From NCBI RefSeq assembly GCF_037038585.1, contig NC_092560.1, positions 58,211,049 to 58,275,048 of the forward strand: a DNA stretch of 64,000 bases, read 5' to 3'. Each line of letters opens with the position of its first letter. The first letter of the stretch is position 1. Under the pieces are notes generated by a model that was given only the letters and a program-made list of their open reading frames with translations, searched no databases and had not been told where the DNA came from. This stretch comes from Patagioenas fasciata. Lineage: Eukaryota > Chordata > Aves > Columbiformes > Columbidae. The translations under genes were made by a program, and so were the position numbers. Positions 1 to 14,200 of the stretch are shown here, piece after piece.

Positions 1-2217
1 GTCACAACTGCAGCGCAAAGTAGTAGAGATTTGAACTTCAGCTTCCCATGTGTAATTTAATCTGCTCAGGACAACTAAAATGTTGTATTCCAAGTCTGTG
101 ATTTCTTACAAAAAACATCATACTTTAGATCAAAATATGTGACAATTCTGTATTATTGTTTACTTCTATTGAGTCAGTTATTGCCATTTAAATGTTGGCT
201 TTTATGTTCCTTCATGTACTCCAAAGTATTTTTTTAATTAACCTGAGCAATACTTAGTATGACTTAACATGATTTTAACACTAGCAGTTTTTGAATAATT
301 TTGTGAAAATATTGTTTAACCTGAAATAAATCATTACCTAAAGGAAAACCAATAACCTGGTAATTATGTAATGCTTAGCTTAGCTGACACTGCCTTTATT
401 CTATTGCAGCACCAATCGTGGTACCAAATGGGAGATAAATGCTACTTTGAACATTGTTTAAAAACTTTCCTTTGTGCTTTTTTACATCTGTTTCACTCTT
501 TCCTCTTCAGTATGGAATCTGCTTGTGCTGTTGTTCTGCAGCTTTTGACAATTAGCAGGGAAGTGGGCCTGCTGCATCTTTCCACCTAGTTTGTAGTTGC
601 CCTCGAAGTTCTCATGAGATTCAGATCTTCTGCAGCTCAAATTGTTCACCTTAAATAGCTTTAAATGAATCTTGATAAAATAACAAATCTTAGGGTCTGT
701 CCTGAGTAGAGCACAGCAAACTTTTGGTGGCAATCAATATTTCTGATAAATGTTAATAAGTTGACTAAAATAGATTTCTGTGCTAGTTTTGTTCAGTGTC
801 TGGAGGCCTAAATCAAAAGAAAATATACTTCTGAGTTTAGTTGTATTCACCATGTGAATTTACTAAAATTTGTGAAATTAATTTGAATTTTAAAATGCAG
901 AAAGTCATAGGTAGGTAGAAACCTTATTTTTCAGATATTGGAAGACTTTTCATCCATAAGAAGCAAAAATCAATTGATTTAGTTATCTTGCTGTATGCTT
1001 GCATTAGATATCTAAAGATGCATTGCACTTAAACTGTGTTAGGGTTTTCATACCCAACCCACTGAAAGTACTTGAATGTAACATAGAAAAAAATAATAGA
1101 TTTTTGATTCAACTCCATACAACTACAATTTGATTATATATAAGTCTTGTTATTTCTTATTTAAAAAAATGTCTAATGACAAATAAAAATGCTTGTTAAC
1201 ATAGTTATCAAGTCTTCTAATCAGTCATGGTTTTGTATAGGAAATTTTGGTGAGTTTTCGGTAATTAACTCACAAGTATAGATGCAAATACAGATACCAC
1301 TGAGTGATTCTGATGGCTGTTATTTTAACCCTAACTGAAACACATTTACATTGGTGAGCACTATGAAGACTCTGTTGTAAAGGTTTGAGATTGGTTTTCA
1401 TTTAGTGCTGCTTTTTAATTCTTATGAATACAGACTTCCTTTATGTTACACTGTTTAATAAAGCTGAAGAAGTATTTCCTGTCATAAGTTACTGTTTCTC
1501 TTCTGTCTGATAATAGTGAATGTAGATTTTAAGTTTTCCTTTCCAAGGAATACTGTGGAATTCCTTTATACTCCTTAGTGAGTTGCCATTTATAGGGATG
1601 AAACTCAGAATACCAGTTTCCAAAGAAGTTTTGTCAGATCTGTGAAAGTAAGAGGCATTGCAAACTCCCTTGTAAAGCTTTGAATAATTACTTAATACTT
1701 TTTTAATAGTAGTCAATGATTCTTGATATGGAGGTGTTGTGCTTTGTAATTCTTGAATGAATTTTAAGTTACTTGTGAATTAGGTGCTTGGTTTTGTGGT
1801 GACTTGTTCTGAACCTTGTGCAAAGTATTTGTCAGAATGGTAACCATGTTCTGTTTTAAACCCTGAGTCACCGTGTTGTGCCTTATATTCTATCTGAACC
1901 TTTCACAGAAGTACCAGTTAAGTTTGTTTCCATATATGACACAAAAGCCTTATGCTGATGCCTTTCTTAAGTTTCTCACTAAAAAGGCTTTAAACTGCAT
2001 CTGTTGTCTTAAGTAGACATTGGATTTTGTTATAGCAGTGAGTAAAATGGAAACAATATGTCCTTTCTTTTTCTAGAGTGCTGAGATACTAACTCTTTTG
2101 GGAAAGTAAATGTGCATACCTAAGAAATTGTCATTGTCAAATCCAGACTTGTATTTGATCTGTGATCTAAAGAGAAGAGTAATAGTTTAATTTAAAAAAA
2201 TAAAATCTCTGTTGCAG
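1..2217. other. Non-coding sequence upstream of the IL6ST start exon
   Basis: This is AT-rich unique sequence with only short chance frames. It is most likely the intron between a non-coding first exon and the ATG exon, since a splice acceptor sits at 2216-2217. I see no promoter or CpG island here. Confidence 0.6.
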
Positions 2218-2298
2218 GAATCCTGTGCAGCATGTTTCCTGTGTGGAACTGGGTGGTCCATGGCTTATATCTGCTCTTGAGTATTGGTTCTCTTGAAG
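2218..2298 (+). CDS. IL6ST: IL6ST coding exon 1 (start codon, signal peptide)
   Basis: The exon follows a GTTGCAG acceptor and ends at GTAAGA. The ATG is at 2232, so 2218-2231 is 5' UTR. The peptide is [20 protein letters not shown] followed by LE, a typical hydrophobic secretion signal. It ends in phase 1. Confidence 0.9.
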
Positions 2299-5200
2299 GT
2301 AAGATGAGACTTGTAGAACTTAATTGCTTGAAGTATATACTTGATTTTTGTCTCGACACTTGTTGGGTGAGGACAGAAAGCAAGTTCTATTAGAATAGAG
2401 AGACCTAGTTTATGCTCTTAATACTATGGCAAAATAATGCATGTTAAACAAAGGTGCATTTCTGCCTCTCTTCATTCCTCATCTGTTTACAGAGATAGTG
2501 AAGAGTGACTTCAGTCAGTGGAAGGTTGCTTTGCTTCCACTGACATCACTGGAGCAGATTACTTTAGCAAACTAAAATTTGATTTCACATAAGCCAGATG
2601 GTATCTGAATGAAAACCTGTCTTTATCAGACTAAATGCTGTTAAAGCAATAAGCTTCCACTGAACTAGTGTAGTAGGCTCTATGATCAGGTTAGAGCTGT
2701 GGACCACTTCTACTGTGTAGCACCTGATCGTCATAAAGGTGTTTAGTATGGCTGATTCAAGGCCATTCAGTCATTTTTATCATCTTTAAAACTTGGCATT
2801 TTTCTCTTTAGGTGCCTCTGTAGCAATAGTCAGCATTTTATTCCTGTTCCTTTGTAAAAGAGCATTATCAAATGAGTTCTCTGTAATTCCCAAGTATGCT
2901 TGTCGTATACACACTGAAGCTTTTGAAACAGACACCTTGAGTATTTAGCTGTTTAAATGCAATTCTTCTAAAACTCATCCACCACAAAAAAGGTGCACAC
3001 TTATCTCAATTTTTTCTTGTTATCTTTTTCAAGAAAATAACTTTAAATGCAAGAGTAACTTCAAGTACATTACTGTACTCCCTGAAAACATACTAAACAT
3101 TAAGTCCCCGACTCTTCTCTCTCTAAAGGCCTTTGTTAATTAGTAGAGCTTTTCTTGCTTGGTAAAATGCCTTTGTAAAGGCTAGGGTTTAAAACTACAT
3201 TGGTTTTCCCCTTAAATCCGTTTGGTGGTCCACGAATGCATTTTGGTTTTACAACCCTCAAGTAACTAACTCAATTCCTGCTTATACACATGTGGTATAT
3301 TTAAGGTTACACTAGTGTTATATCTGCAAAATTGATTATGGAATGCTCTATACTTTTTAAAAAAGATGCCATTCTTTTTTTTTTTTTTCAGTTTCAGGTG
3401 GACTTGTACAATCATGTGGTCACATCATCCCAGAGTCTCCTGTATTGGCCATTGGTTCCAATTTCACAGCATTATGCATTTTGAATGAGAGTTGTCTTGA
3501 CTTTGGCAATATCTATGCCAGTCAAATTATCTGGAAAGTTAAAAATAGAGTGGTACCTAAAGAACAGTATCGTGAAATAAACAGAACAGTTTCCAGTGTC
3601 ACATTCAACGATACTTCTTCACTAGCTACTCCTCTGACATGCAACATTTTAGCAGATGGACAGATTGAGCAGAACATTTATGGAATTACAGTTACGATAG
3701 GCTGTAAGTACCATTTTTCTTGCTTTTTATTCTGGTCTTAAGAAAGTTGTTCATCATAAAGAGGGAAGAGAATACAAACAATAGAAAGTGTGCACATTTT
3801 GAGATTACTTACTTTCTTTCCCTCAGTTCCTGGATAATTGTATAAAAATGTTGTCAAATTGCATGCTGTCAAAGCTGGTAAATATGGACAGAATAAAGTT
3901 TTGTAAAAAGTAGAAAAAACTGTGGAGTATTTCAGTGTTGAAGGAAGAAAACAGAACAACAGAAAAATATTGAAGAAGGAAAAATTAAATTACAGAAATA
4001 TGTGAATTTAACTGAAATAGATCCTGGGAAATAAATTAACTACTTCTTGCTTCTGTTTCAGTGTTCAAAGAAATACAATATGGTCATATGTCCTGCTTTC
4101 ATAATAACATTATAATATTAATGGACTGAGAAATATTTAGTCCATCTGTATCACTAAAGCTAGCCTGAACTGCCTGAAGAATGGAACATACTGTTTGTAT
4201 TACTTTACCTGTATATGTAAGAAAATAGCTTTAACAATAAATTTTCCTCATTCAAGCGTGATAGCACTTGCATAGTTGAGAAAGTGCTTTTTGAGAAAAG
4301 ACTGAGGTTTTGAGAATCATAGAATCAGTTTAGTTGGAAGAGACCCTGGGGATCATTGAGTCCAACTGTAACCTAATCTGTCACTAAACCATGTCCCTAA
4401 AAACCTAATCTAAATGCCTTTTAAACATCTTCAGGGATGGTGACCCCACCACTTCCCTGGGCAACCTGTTCCAATGCCTTACAACCCCTTCTGTGAGAAA
4501 TTTGTTCCTAATATTCAAACTAAACCTCCCCTGGCAGAACTTGAGGCCATTTCCTCTTGTCATATCACTTGCTACTTGAGAGAAGAGACCAACACCCTCC
4601 ATGTTACAGTCTCTTTTTAGGTAACTGTAGACAGCAGTAAGGTCTCCCCTCAGCCTCCTTTTCTGTAGGCTGAACAGCCACAGTTACCTTAATTGCTTCT
4701 CATCAGACTTGTGCTCCAGGCCCCTCACCAGCTTTGTCACCCTCCTCTGCACTCTCTCCAGTACCTCAATGTCTTTCTTGTAGTGAGGGGCCCAAAACTG
4801 AACACAGCACCCAGTACAGTGGTACCATCACTTCTGTAGTCCTGCTGGCCACACTATTCCTGATACAAGCCAGGATGCTGGTGGCCTTGCTCACTGGGGC
4901 ACACTGCTGGCTGATGTTCAGCCACTGTCAGTCAACACCCCCCGATCCCTCTCTGCCAGGCAGCTTTCCAGCCACTCTTCCCCAAGCATGTAGTGCTGCC
5001 TGTGGTTGTTGTGACTCAAGTGCAGGACCCAGAACTTGGTCTTGTTGAACCTCATACAATTGGCCTCAGCCCAATGATTCAGTGGGTCCATATCCCTCTG
5101 TATGGCCTTCCTACCCTCCCACAGATCAACACTCCCACCAACCTTGGTATTATCTGCACACTCTCTAAGGGTGCACTCAGTTCCCTCATCCAGGTCATTG

Positions 5201-8200
5201 GTAAAGAGACTAAATACAACTGGCCCCAATACTGAGCCCTGGGGAACACCACTCGTGATCGGCCGCCAACTGGGTTTGGCTCCGTTCACTACAACTCTTT
5301 GGGCCCAGCCATCCAACCAGTTCTTTATCCATCACAGAGTACACCCATCCATGCCATGAGCTGCAGCTTCTCCAGGAGAATGCTGTGGGATATGGTGTCA
5401 AAGGCTTTGCTGAAGTCTAAGTACACAGCATCCACAGTCTTTCACTCATCTACTAGGTGGGTCACCTTGTCATAGAAGGAAATGAGGTTGGTCAAACAGG
5501 ATCAAAAATAACATGAATAACCAGACATACTGCTTTTTAATTGGTGGACCATTTATAAAATAAGTGTTCAAGTGTCCTTAATATTGGGGTATGAATGGCT
5601 CCTTAATTTTGGTGCCTCCTAGTGTTAGTAAAAAGTATGACAGTTGTTGCATGATCTATAGAAACAGCTGGCCTGACTTCACAATCTAAAGTAATGTGGT
5701 TCTAGCATGAGTTACAAAATGCTTTCACAGAAGAACAGTGTTTTCTAGTTCAACTTCTGAGGAGTAAATTTCTTACCAGAAAAGATGTGACAGGCAAAAT
5801 GTATGGAAAGGTGAGGACAGATAAAATATTTTGAGGGATGATAAACTGGATGACAGTTCAGATAACATTTTGCAGTTGTAATTCACATATGAATCCTGAG
5901 ATCCGTTTGTATTTAAAGCTACTCTATTTCCATACTGTCAATTAAAGTCTGTAAACAATGAGAAAAACAACAGGTTTGAGAAGAATACACCTGTTCAGGA
6001 GCATATCTATAAGGTTCATAGGGTAGTTCTGTAGAAAATAGCATTCTGTCTGAAAGGAGGTAAGATTCTTGAAGTATATTATCCTCTTGTAAAAAGTGAT
6101 ATTCTAAAAGCTAGAAACATACTCTTTGTATGCTGTGATTTGCATTTGTGTGAAGGAGAAAGAATAGTTCAGCTGCACTCTGAAAGTTTTGTACATACAA
6201 CTAAAGTGCATTGATGAAGATCCCTTATGTTTCTTGTAGGTTACTGCAGATAAAGCATCCTTCTTCCATAGCTCAGGTGGTAGTGAGCAGACCTATCACA
6301 AGTTCCTTAGAGCTCAGGTTATTGACAAAGTCAGCGTGTGCCAATCCAGCAGTCATGGTTACTAACAATTTTTTCTATGTGAATTAAATTAGATTTAAAC
6401 AAGAGATGGTTGATACTGGATTTTCTGCCTCAAAGAGTGAGAAATCTGTGCTGTTCCTTGCTGTCAGGTGCTTGTTTCTTATACAGCCTACTGTTCCTCG
6501 ACAGCCGATTAAGCCACTTCTGTTGCTGGATGGTATCCAGCATTTTTTGCCCCATCCTGTATAAATAAATCTGAATATAAATGCCTCTGTTATTCGCTGA
6601 AATTGCTCTGATGAGACACTTAGCATGACTGTTAATGAATTGAAATGTGCATATAGATTAATTATTGCTAACCTTTTCTGTACAGTGCCACCAGAGAAGC
6701 CCACAAACTTAAGTTGCATTGTGCATCAGTTGTCAAAACTCACGTATCCTATGACTTGTACCTGGAACCCTGGAAGACATACGTTCCTGGACACACACTT
6801 TAGGTTGAAATACAGATGGTAAGTAGTACTCTGTAGAATATCTGAATAGTTCTGAAGAAAAATTACAGACTAAGCCAAACTTCCTTTAACTTCCTTGATA
6901 CTTTGGAAGAGTTCTTAACTGAAATCCAGTTCTCTGAAGTTTCTTTCTCTTTTGCAGGGAAGAGTTAAAGGAGTTGGCATTTAAAGTAATTCTAAGTCAG
7001 ACTTGACATTTTCTTCTCTTGGTTTGGCGTAACAGCTATCTCATACTTTTCCATTCTTCAAATACATTATTAGTGTGGCTTGAGTACAAAAATCTAATCA
7101 TTAGGTGGCTACACTCATTATGTATTTTAGGTTTTTCTGTGGTGACTATTCTGTCCCATTCTATACAAGTAGAAGGTCCCTTCCAATCCAAACCATTCTA
7201 TGATTCTAAGTAAGGAAACCAGCATGTAATGACTGGATTTTGTAGAGGTATTATCTGTTCTTTAATTCCTAAGAACTCAGAGTGATATTTGTCCATGATT
7301 AACCCTAACATGGAAGCTTCAGCAAAGCTATTTCTCCTGTGAAAGCAAATTAACTTCAGTATTTTTCAAACTCTTCAGATGGCGCCTTGTAATTTAAAAT
7401 GGATTGAACAGAATTGTTTCTCTGGTCTGGAAACACAAAAGATTGCCTACAACTTTCTATCTACCACATTTTGCAAGTGTTTTGGTAACAAGTGTAGTAG
7501 AAAGTATGGATAGATATCAAACCTCAATGCTTTGCAAATCTGATGCCCTTAGAACTATGCGCTGTTAGTGTAGCAGAAGACAGTGAACAGAAATGATTAT
7601 ATGGTGCAGGTGTAACACTGTGCTCTTGAAGAGTAGGGAGGTAATACTGTATACTATTTTAATGCATGAATATGTTGCTAGGTACTAGCCATATTGTTTT
7701 TGATTAAATGTATCAATTCTTGATCTTTATTTTTTAAGCTAAGTCAGATTTTTATTCAACTTGATAATTACAATACTGTGTGTTTTGCTTTTGAAGGTAC
7801 ATGATTTGAAGTCAAGAGATTTTATTCTAGTTTCTATTCTAATGAAATTGTGCATTTGTGGCTGAACAAGCCATTTTAATCTCTTCACCTTTTCTTCCTG
7901 CCCCTCTGATTACAAAGATACTGGCAAAGAGAAAACATGCAAGCTACACTGATTTGTCACTCTGATCTACTTGAAAAGGTTCTCTAAAGCAAATCAAACT
8001 TACTGGTTGTTTTTCCTTCTCTTTTATTTAGGCCACAAGAGAACTTTCCTGACTGTATACCAAAAGATGTAAACAATTCTTGTACCATTACTGATGTTCA
8101 GTTCTTTGTTAACCTGGAGGTCTGGGTAGAAGCAGAAAATGCTCTTGGGCAGGCTGAATCTGATCCTCTTGTTCTTGATCCCATTGAGATTGGTAACTAT

Positions 8201-11200
8201 ATGGCTCTTAATAAAGCTTTAGCTGTAACTGCTGCTTCTGTGCATATTGCTGAATTAGTATGTTAATGTTTCTTCAGTATAAAAATTAACACTGCCAAAA
8301 TATTGTTGACTATAATTTGAATTGTGCTGGACAAAGGTTGGGAAGGTGAGAGATTTGATCACAGTCCACATAGCAAGTTCTTGTTGAGTGGTCTGCTTTA
8401 GCAACTAGTGTGAAGTAGCAGTCATTCGATCTTGTGAAAGACTCTGACAGTGGTGTTACAGCACCACTGCTGTACCAACTGCTAGAGGCATGATAAAATA
8501 CAGCTATTGAGTTAACTCTAACTCTCTTCTAGTTAAACCTCTGTCTCCACACAACTTATCAGTTGACTCAGGAATATTACCTACTGTTCTGAAGCTTTCC
8601 TGGGAGAATCGGATTTCAGCACCTGTGATGAACCTGAAGTTTAATATTCGCTACAAGATCTTTGGTGACACAAACTGGATGCAGGTAACACTACTGTTGT
8701 CCCTCATCACTCTTCTACTGTAACCCAGGCATTTGTGAAACTGCAGAAGTTCTTTCACTGCTGCAGTTCAGAGGATTCATTTCATTATCCTTAGGCCTCT
8801 CAAGGTAGTTTGTCTGGCCTATTCATGAAGGCTGTCATCTGGGGGCAGGGGGAAAATTGGCACAATCCGAAGTACAGTGACCTTATCTTTTCTTTGTGGA
8901 CTTATCTGCTGTCCTCTGTGGACTTCTCTGTTGTCCTCTCCATCGTGTTGCAGTATGTTTGTTTTCAGTTTTTGTTCTGTACAAGCAACACCTAGAACAT
9001 TCATGACCTTTCATCTTCCCCCTGATCATCCCCCTGTGCTTGTGGCTGGTGAGGCCACACTTTGAATGTTGTGTTCAGTTTTGCGCCTTTCACTACAAGA
9101 AAGACACTGAGGTGCTGAAGAGAGTTCAGAGAAGTGCAACAAAGCAGGTGAAGGATAGGTAGTGCAAGTGTTATGAGGAGCAGCTTAGGGAGCTAGGGTT
9201 GTTTAGTCTGGAAAAAAGGAGACTGAGGGGAGACCTGTCATACTCTACAACTACCTAAAAGGATGTGATAGCATGGATACCATTGGTCTCTTTTCCCAGG
9301 TACCAAGCAATAGGACAAGAGGAAATGGCCTCAAGTGGCACCAGGGGAGGTTTAGATTGGATATTGGGAAAAATTTCTTCATGGAAAGGGTTGTCAGGCA
9401 TTGAAACACGCTGCCCAGGGAAGTGAAGTCACTGTCCCTGGGAGTGTTTAAAAGATGTGTAGGCATTGTGTTGAGGATCGTGGTTTTGTGGTGAACTTGA
9501 CAGTGTTAGGTTAACAGTTGGACTCAAATCTTAAAGGTCTTTCCCAACCTAAATGATTCTGTGATGCTATACAGTATGGTTGTCCTGCATACAAGCCTTA
9601 AGCCTGATGCAATCAAGGAACTCAGAAACAAGTAAGGAATATGCCTCATCTGCAGTGCGCTGTAATATGTCCGTGTCATCAAGACTTGTCTGGCCTTTTT
9701 TCTGCATGAGTCTACAGACATATCTTCCATAGCTTCTCAGTTTTGCCTTTCTTTAACCATTGTTTCAGAGCAGCAGTATTCCAGAAACACTTTTCATCAA
9801 GATCTTCCCATCTTTTGTTTCAGTATAGAGGCCCAGAACTATTCCGAATTTCCTTACTTGTTGAAAGGAAGACTGCTTCTGACTTTCCAAAGTATTGTGT
9901 TTGAAGCAGGTAGCATAACACAGCTGCTTGTGACTAATGCATTATATTTATTTGGAGGAAGTTTTCAAGCTTTGGATAAAGAAAGTCATTATTAACATCA
10001 CCCTTATTGATATTTTAATGAGTACCATTCTGCACAGCTTGTTCAGCAACCCCAGGATCTCTTGGTACATTGTCCTATTCAGGCCTTTTAACTTGGCTTG
10101 ACCACTTAACTTGGTCACAAGACCATTGAAATAGTAACTTTGAAAACAACTAAGCTTGCTTAGCTATGGTAAAATTTGACTGCTTTGGCAATTCTTTGCA
10201 CTCAGGATTAACCTGAGTGTCCTGCATGTGTGTTTAATCTACAGTCTTTCCTTTTGCAGGATTGCTTGCTTTAAAAAACCCTAAATTGGAAATGGAATAA
10301 TGTGATGGAATCAGTGTGTATATGTGTGTACCTAAATATATCTATTGTCTGCATCACACATTGTTACTCTACGTATTCAGTAAGAATATTTTCTGGCATT
10401 CAGTTCCTAATCCAAGTTATAGGAAAGATCTTATGGAAATAGACTAATTTTTAGCAAAAGTATAAAGTACTCTAAAACTATTTCTAACTGTTCTGTATCA
10501 GTGGAAGCAATGATCCTAGATTCTCCAGCTTCTAGTACAGGTATTTTGCAGTCAGTAATCAAGCAGTTGACCTAGTGAAGTTCTGAAACATGAGGCAGGA
10601 TATAACAGATCAATAAGCAGAAGAGTTATGTGGGAAGACAAAGTAGACATAAATTAGTAAAAAAATAATACAAAAATAAACCAGAATGTGAGATTGCCTT
10701 GAGATAGCTGCTTCCCTATTCTAGTGTATGTATTGTATTATACCTGGTAAGTACACACAAGTATAACTGATCTCTTATCAAGCCATGGTTGAGAATTGAA
10801 GCTTTTGAAAATCAGAGGGGAGAAAAACTGCATCATTTGGTTTTGGTGTGTATGCAGTAGGGAGCCCTCTTGGACAGGAGATCTAGTAGCACAGAACTCA
10901 ACTTTAGAATTTTTGATCACTGCCTCTAAAATCTTACTTCCATTCACAGGTTCCTCCTGAAGATATAGATTCACCAAGAACTTCATTCAGTGTTCAAGGG
11001 CTCAAACCCTACACAAAGTACGTCTTTTCAGTCCGTTGCATGAAGGAAGATGGAGTGGGCTACTGGAGTGACTGGAGTGAAGAGAAAACTGGGGTCACCA
11101 CAGAAGAGAGTAAGTACAATATGAAAGCAGGTCACTGATTTTCAAAATGTGTGGATGCACAGCAGTTGGACACCAGTCAGTTGAAATTGTGTATCCTTGC

Positions 11201-14200
11201 TTGAGCTGTTCGAAGTATACTCTCTCCTGAGTTACTTTTAGTACTGACAGACTTCACCTGTGCATTCCAAGGAGCATAAGAATAGTCTAGAGGTCCTCCC
11301 TGAAAACAGCTACAACAGGAGATGGGGAAGAAAAGCTTGATTCACAGAAGTTTATTCTGAAACATTTATGCTTTATGCTTGTTTGGGGTGTTTTTTGAGT
11401 GGGGAGTGTTTATTTGTGGGGTTTTTTTGTGTTCTTTTTTCTTTTTCTTTTGGTCTGAAGATTATCCTGTGTAACAGAAGCTATTCTGCCTGTGTGGAAG
11501 TTTACAACTCGGTGTTTAGGAGACCATTAGATAAAGTCATAGGTGAACAAGCATCAATAAGCGTGAAACACATTTTTGACCATATAGGGTACATAGACTT
11601 CTTCACAAACTTACTAAAGCAGTGGTATGAAATAGTGTGCGTATGAGAAGTGTAGCTTTTTATGCACCAGAGCACCTAAATAAAACACTCCGGTTTACTT
11701 TTTTCCAAAGGTATTCTGCATCTACAACACATTCTTGCTTGCCAGAGTCACTTAGAGCTGCCTCAGCACTGTCTTGTACCCACTTGTTTACAATATTTTA
11801 TGCACAGTAACAAAGAGTCTTGCTGCTCATCATTGCTATGGTCGTCACTCTGGGAGGCATAAGATAGAGAGTACCATATATAAAGCATTGGCTTTAAGCA
11901 AGATAGAGCCTGTGTGGAAAATGGTTTTATTTTGGCTATGTTTAATCACAAAAATCACCTTTTCCTTAAAATTTCTCTTCTTGATGTTATGATTTTTGGA
12001 GCTGTCATCTTGCAGATCTGGTCTTGCAGTATCCTCTCCCTTTGCAGTAGAGATGAACACTAAATTGCTGCTCTCATGGTTTAACAAGAAGAACTTCTTG
12101 CCAGCATTGGCTTTTTGGGGACAGTGCTTGAATCATGTTGAATCTTGCCCAAAAGGACTTTGCAAGCAGGATACATACAATTCCAAAGTATAAACTGATT
12201 GCTACTGAAGATACACAAAAGATAGCAAACCACTAGGTTAAGCTTTAAGTTCACAGCCTTGCAAAAAAAAATTGTGTAAGAGCCTCAGCCTTCTCTGCTT
12301 TGTGAAACAAATCCTAAGAGTTGCAATGTTGCTGCTGTGCACCAGATCTGTTCACAGTACAACCAGCGCATCAACTTGACGAGCCTTTCAGCTCCTCCTT
12401 ATGCTTCAGTCAGCTGAACTGTGTGTACTGCACATGTGCTGCATTGCTCTGGATTCTCATATTCCTTCAGGGCAGTGGCACTGAGACTGTTACTGCAGTC
12501 AGTGTCTTCTGCATTCACTCTGTGTGCACTGCATTCACACACAGAATCACAGAATGTCAGGGATTGGAAGGGTCCTCAAAAGATCATCTCATCTCATATT
12601 CCTTCAGGGCAGTGGCACTGAGACTGTTACTGCAGTCAGTGTCTTCTGCATTCACTCTGTGTGCACTGCATTCACACACAGAATCACAGAATGTCAGGGA
12701 TTGGAAGGGTCCTCAAAAGATCATCTAGTCCAATCCGCAGCATGTTTTTTAACTTCAGTGGTTGCTTCCAGTTCCTCACGAACACATGCAGTGTTTGAAA
12801 TGTACTGTGGCATTGAAGTAACTACAACTCACTGTTGTGAATTTAGTATACTTCGGAGCTCGTGGAAGTCATTGCAGTATTTCCCCACTAGGGAGGTTCT
12901 CCTGCAAGTTTGTTCTTAGGTACAGAGACTGCGCCTTCTGCTTCCGAGTTCTGCTTGTACTGTTAGTTGAGTATGTTTAGCATTTTCTGCTACTGATTTT
13001 TTTTTTTTATTTTGTTTGTCAGTTTTATTTTGCAGCATTTCATGACTTAACAGTTGTTGCAGCAACTGTAAACTCATACAAAATAAAGTTACACAACAAT
13101 AACTGAGCAGTAATTACTGGAACACTGCCATTAAAATCACACCCATGCATTTATTACAGTATGAAAAACCTGTTCTCAAATAATGGATTCTTAAGTTTTC
13201 TGCTAATGGAACAAAAATACATGCAGTGTATATACAAACACAACCTAGACCTACGCATTTTGCCATTTAATTTGCTCTCCAAATAAAAGCCTGAGGCTTT
13301 TTTGATGTATAACTTAACCTTTCTGTGGTCTATTTTTCTTTTATCATCCATCTGAATAGCCCACCTAGACTGAAGTGGAACTAATTTAACATCTTTAGTA
13401 GATGCTCGAGAGGTGCTGACTGTTACCATCTTGAATCTGAACCTCTCTTGGTGTCAGAACACCCTACATTAGGCTCTTGCTTCTTGTTGAAGGTAAAATG
13501 AATTAATTTCAGTGTGCAATAAGCTGTTGAGGAATACCTGTTTCATTAGTTGTGATACACTGAAAATGGAAATACAGTCTTTTCTGCTGGTAAAACAGCG
13601 TTTTAACCAATTATTGTAGCTACCCTTCCTAATGATAACAGGATAGTGATACTTTTCTGCATTGCTTGCTAATCAGTTAGCATTTTTTGCTCTTGTAGCG
13701 AAAAGTTGACAGTAATATAATTTCTTTTTGACTTTGCTTATGGACAACTTCAGATATATGATCATGTCTTGCAAATTCCTAGGTACGCTTGCAAATTTTT
13801 AGGATAGTAGGATAACTTAAGTTGGAAAGGAGCTCATTGGGTTTGTAGTTCCCTGATCTTTTTTCCACAAGTGTCAAGTTCAGACAAGGGACTTCAGATT
13901 GCAATTTTGGCAAAACCTGTACTAAAATTTTATTCATAAATTTTTACTGTAGAGTTACCTGTTGCAAAGATTTAATGAAACAAGCAGACACTGGACACTT
14001 ACTTATGCTGTGATTATTGCCTTCAAACAAATAGTGAAACTGATTTTTAGATGTTGCGCTTTGTCTAAGACTATGTTAGACCTATATCACAGGAGATTCC
14101 ACGTCTTCATGCCTTCTGCATTCAAAAGATTTGGTGTTTGTCTCCGTAGCAAGCTACCGAGATACAGGTGTATTTATCCCTACTGTGTTCAGGAAGGCAT

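Noticed and set aside
371..589. 72-residue frame upstream of the IL6ST start exon
   Set aside because: It is a chance frame in AT-rich sequence with no homology recognised and no coding neighbours.
12321..12919. Frames of 131-135 residues with an internal protein repeat
   Set aside because: The repeat comes from the 137-bp DNA duplication and includes CR1 tail sequence. It is not a protein-level repeat family.
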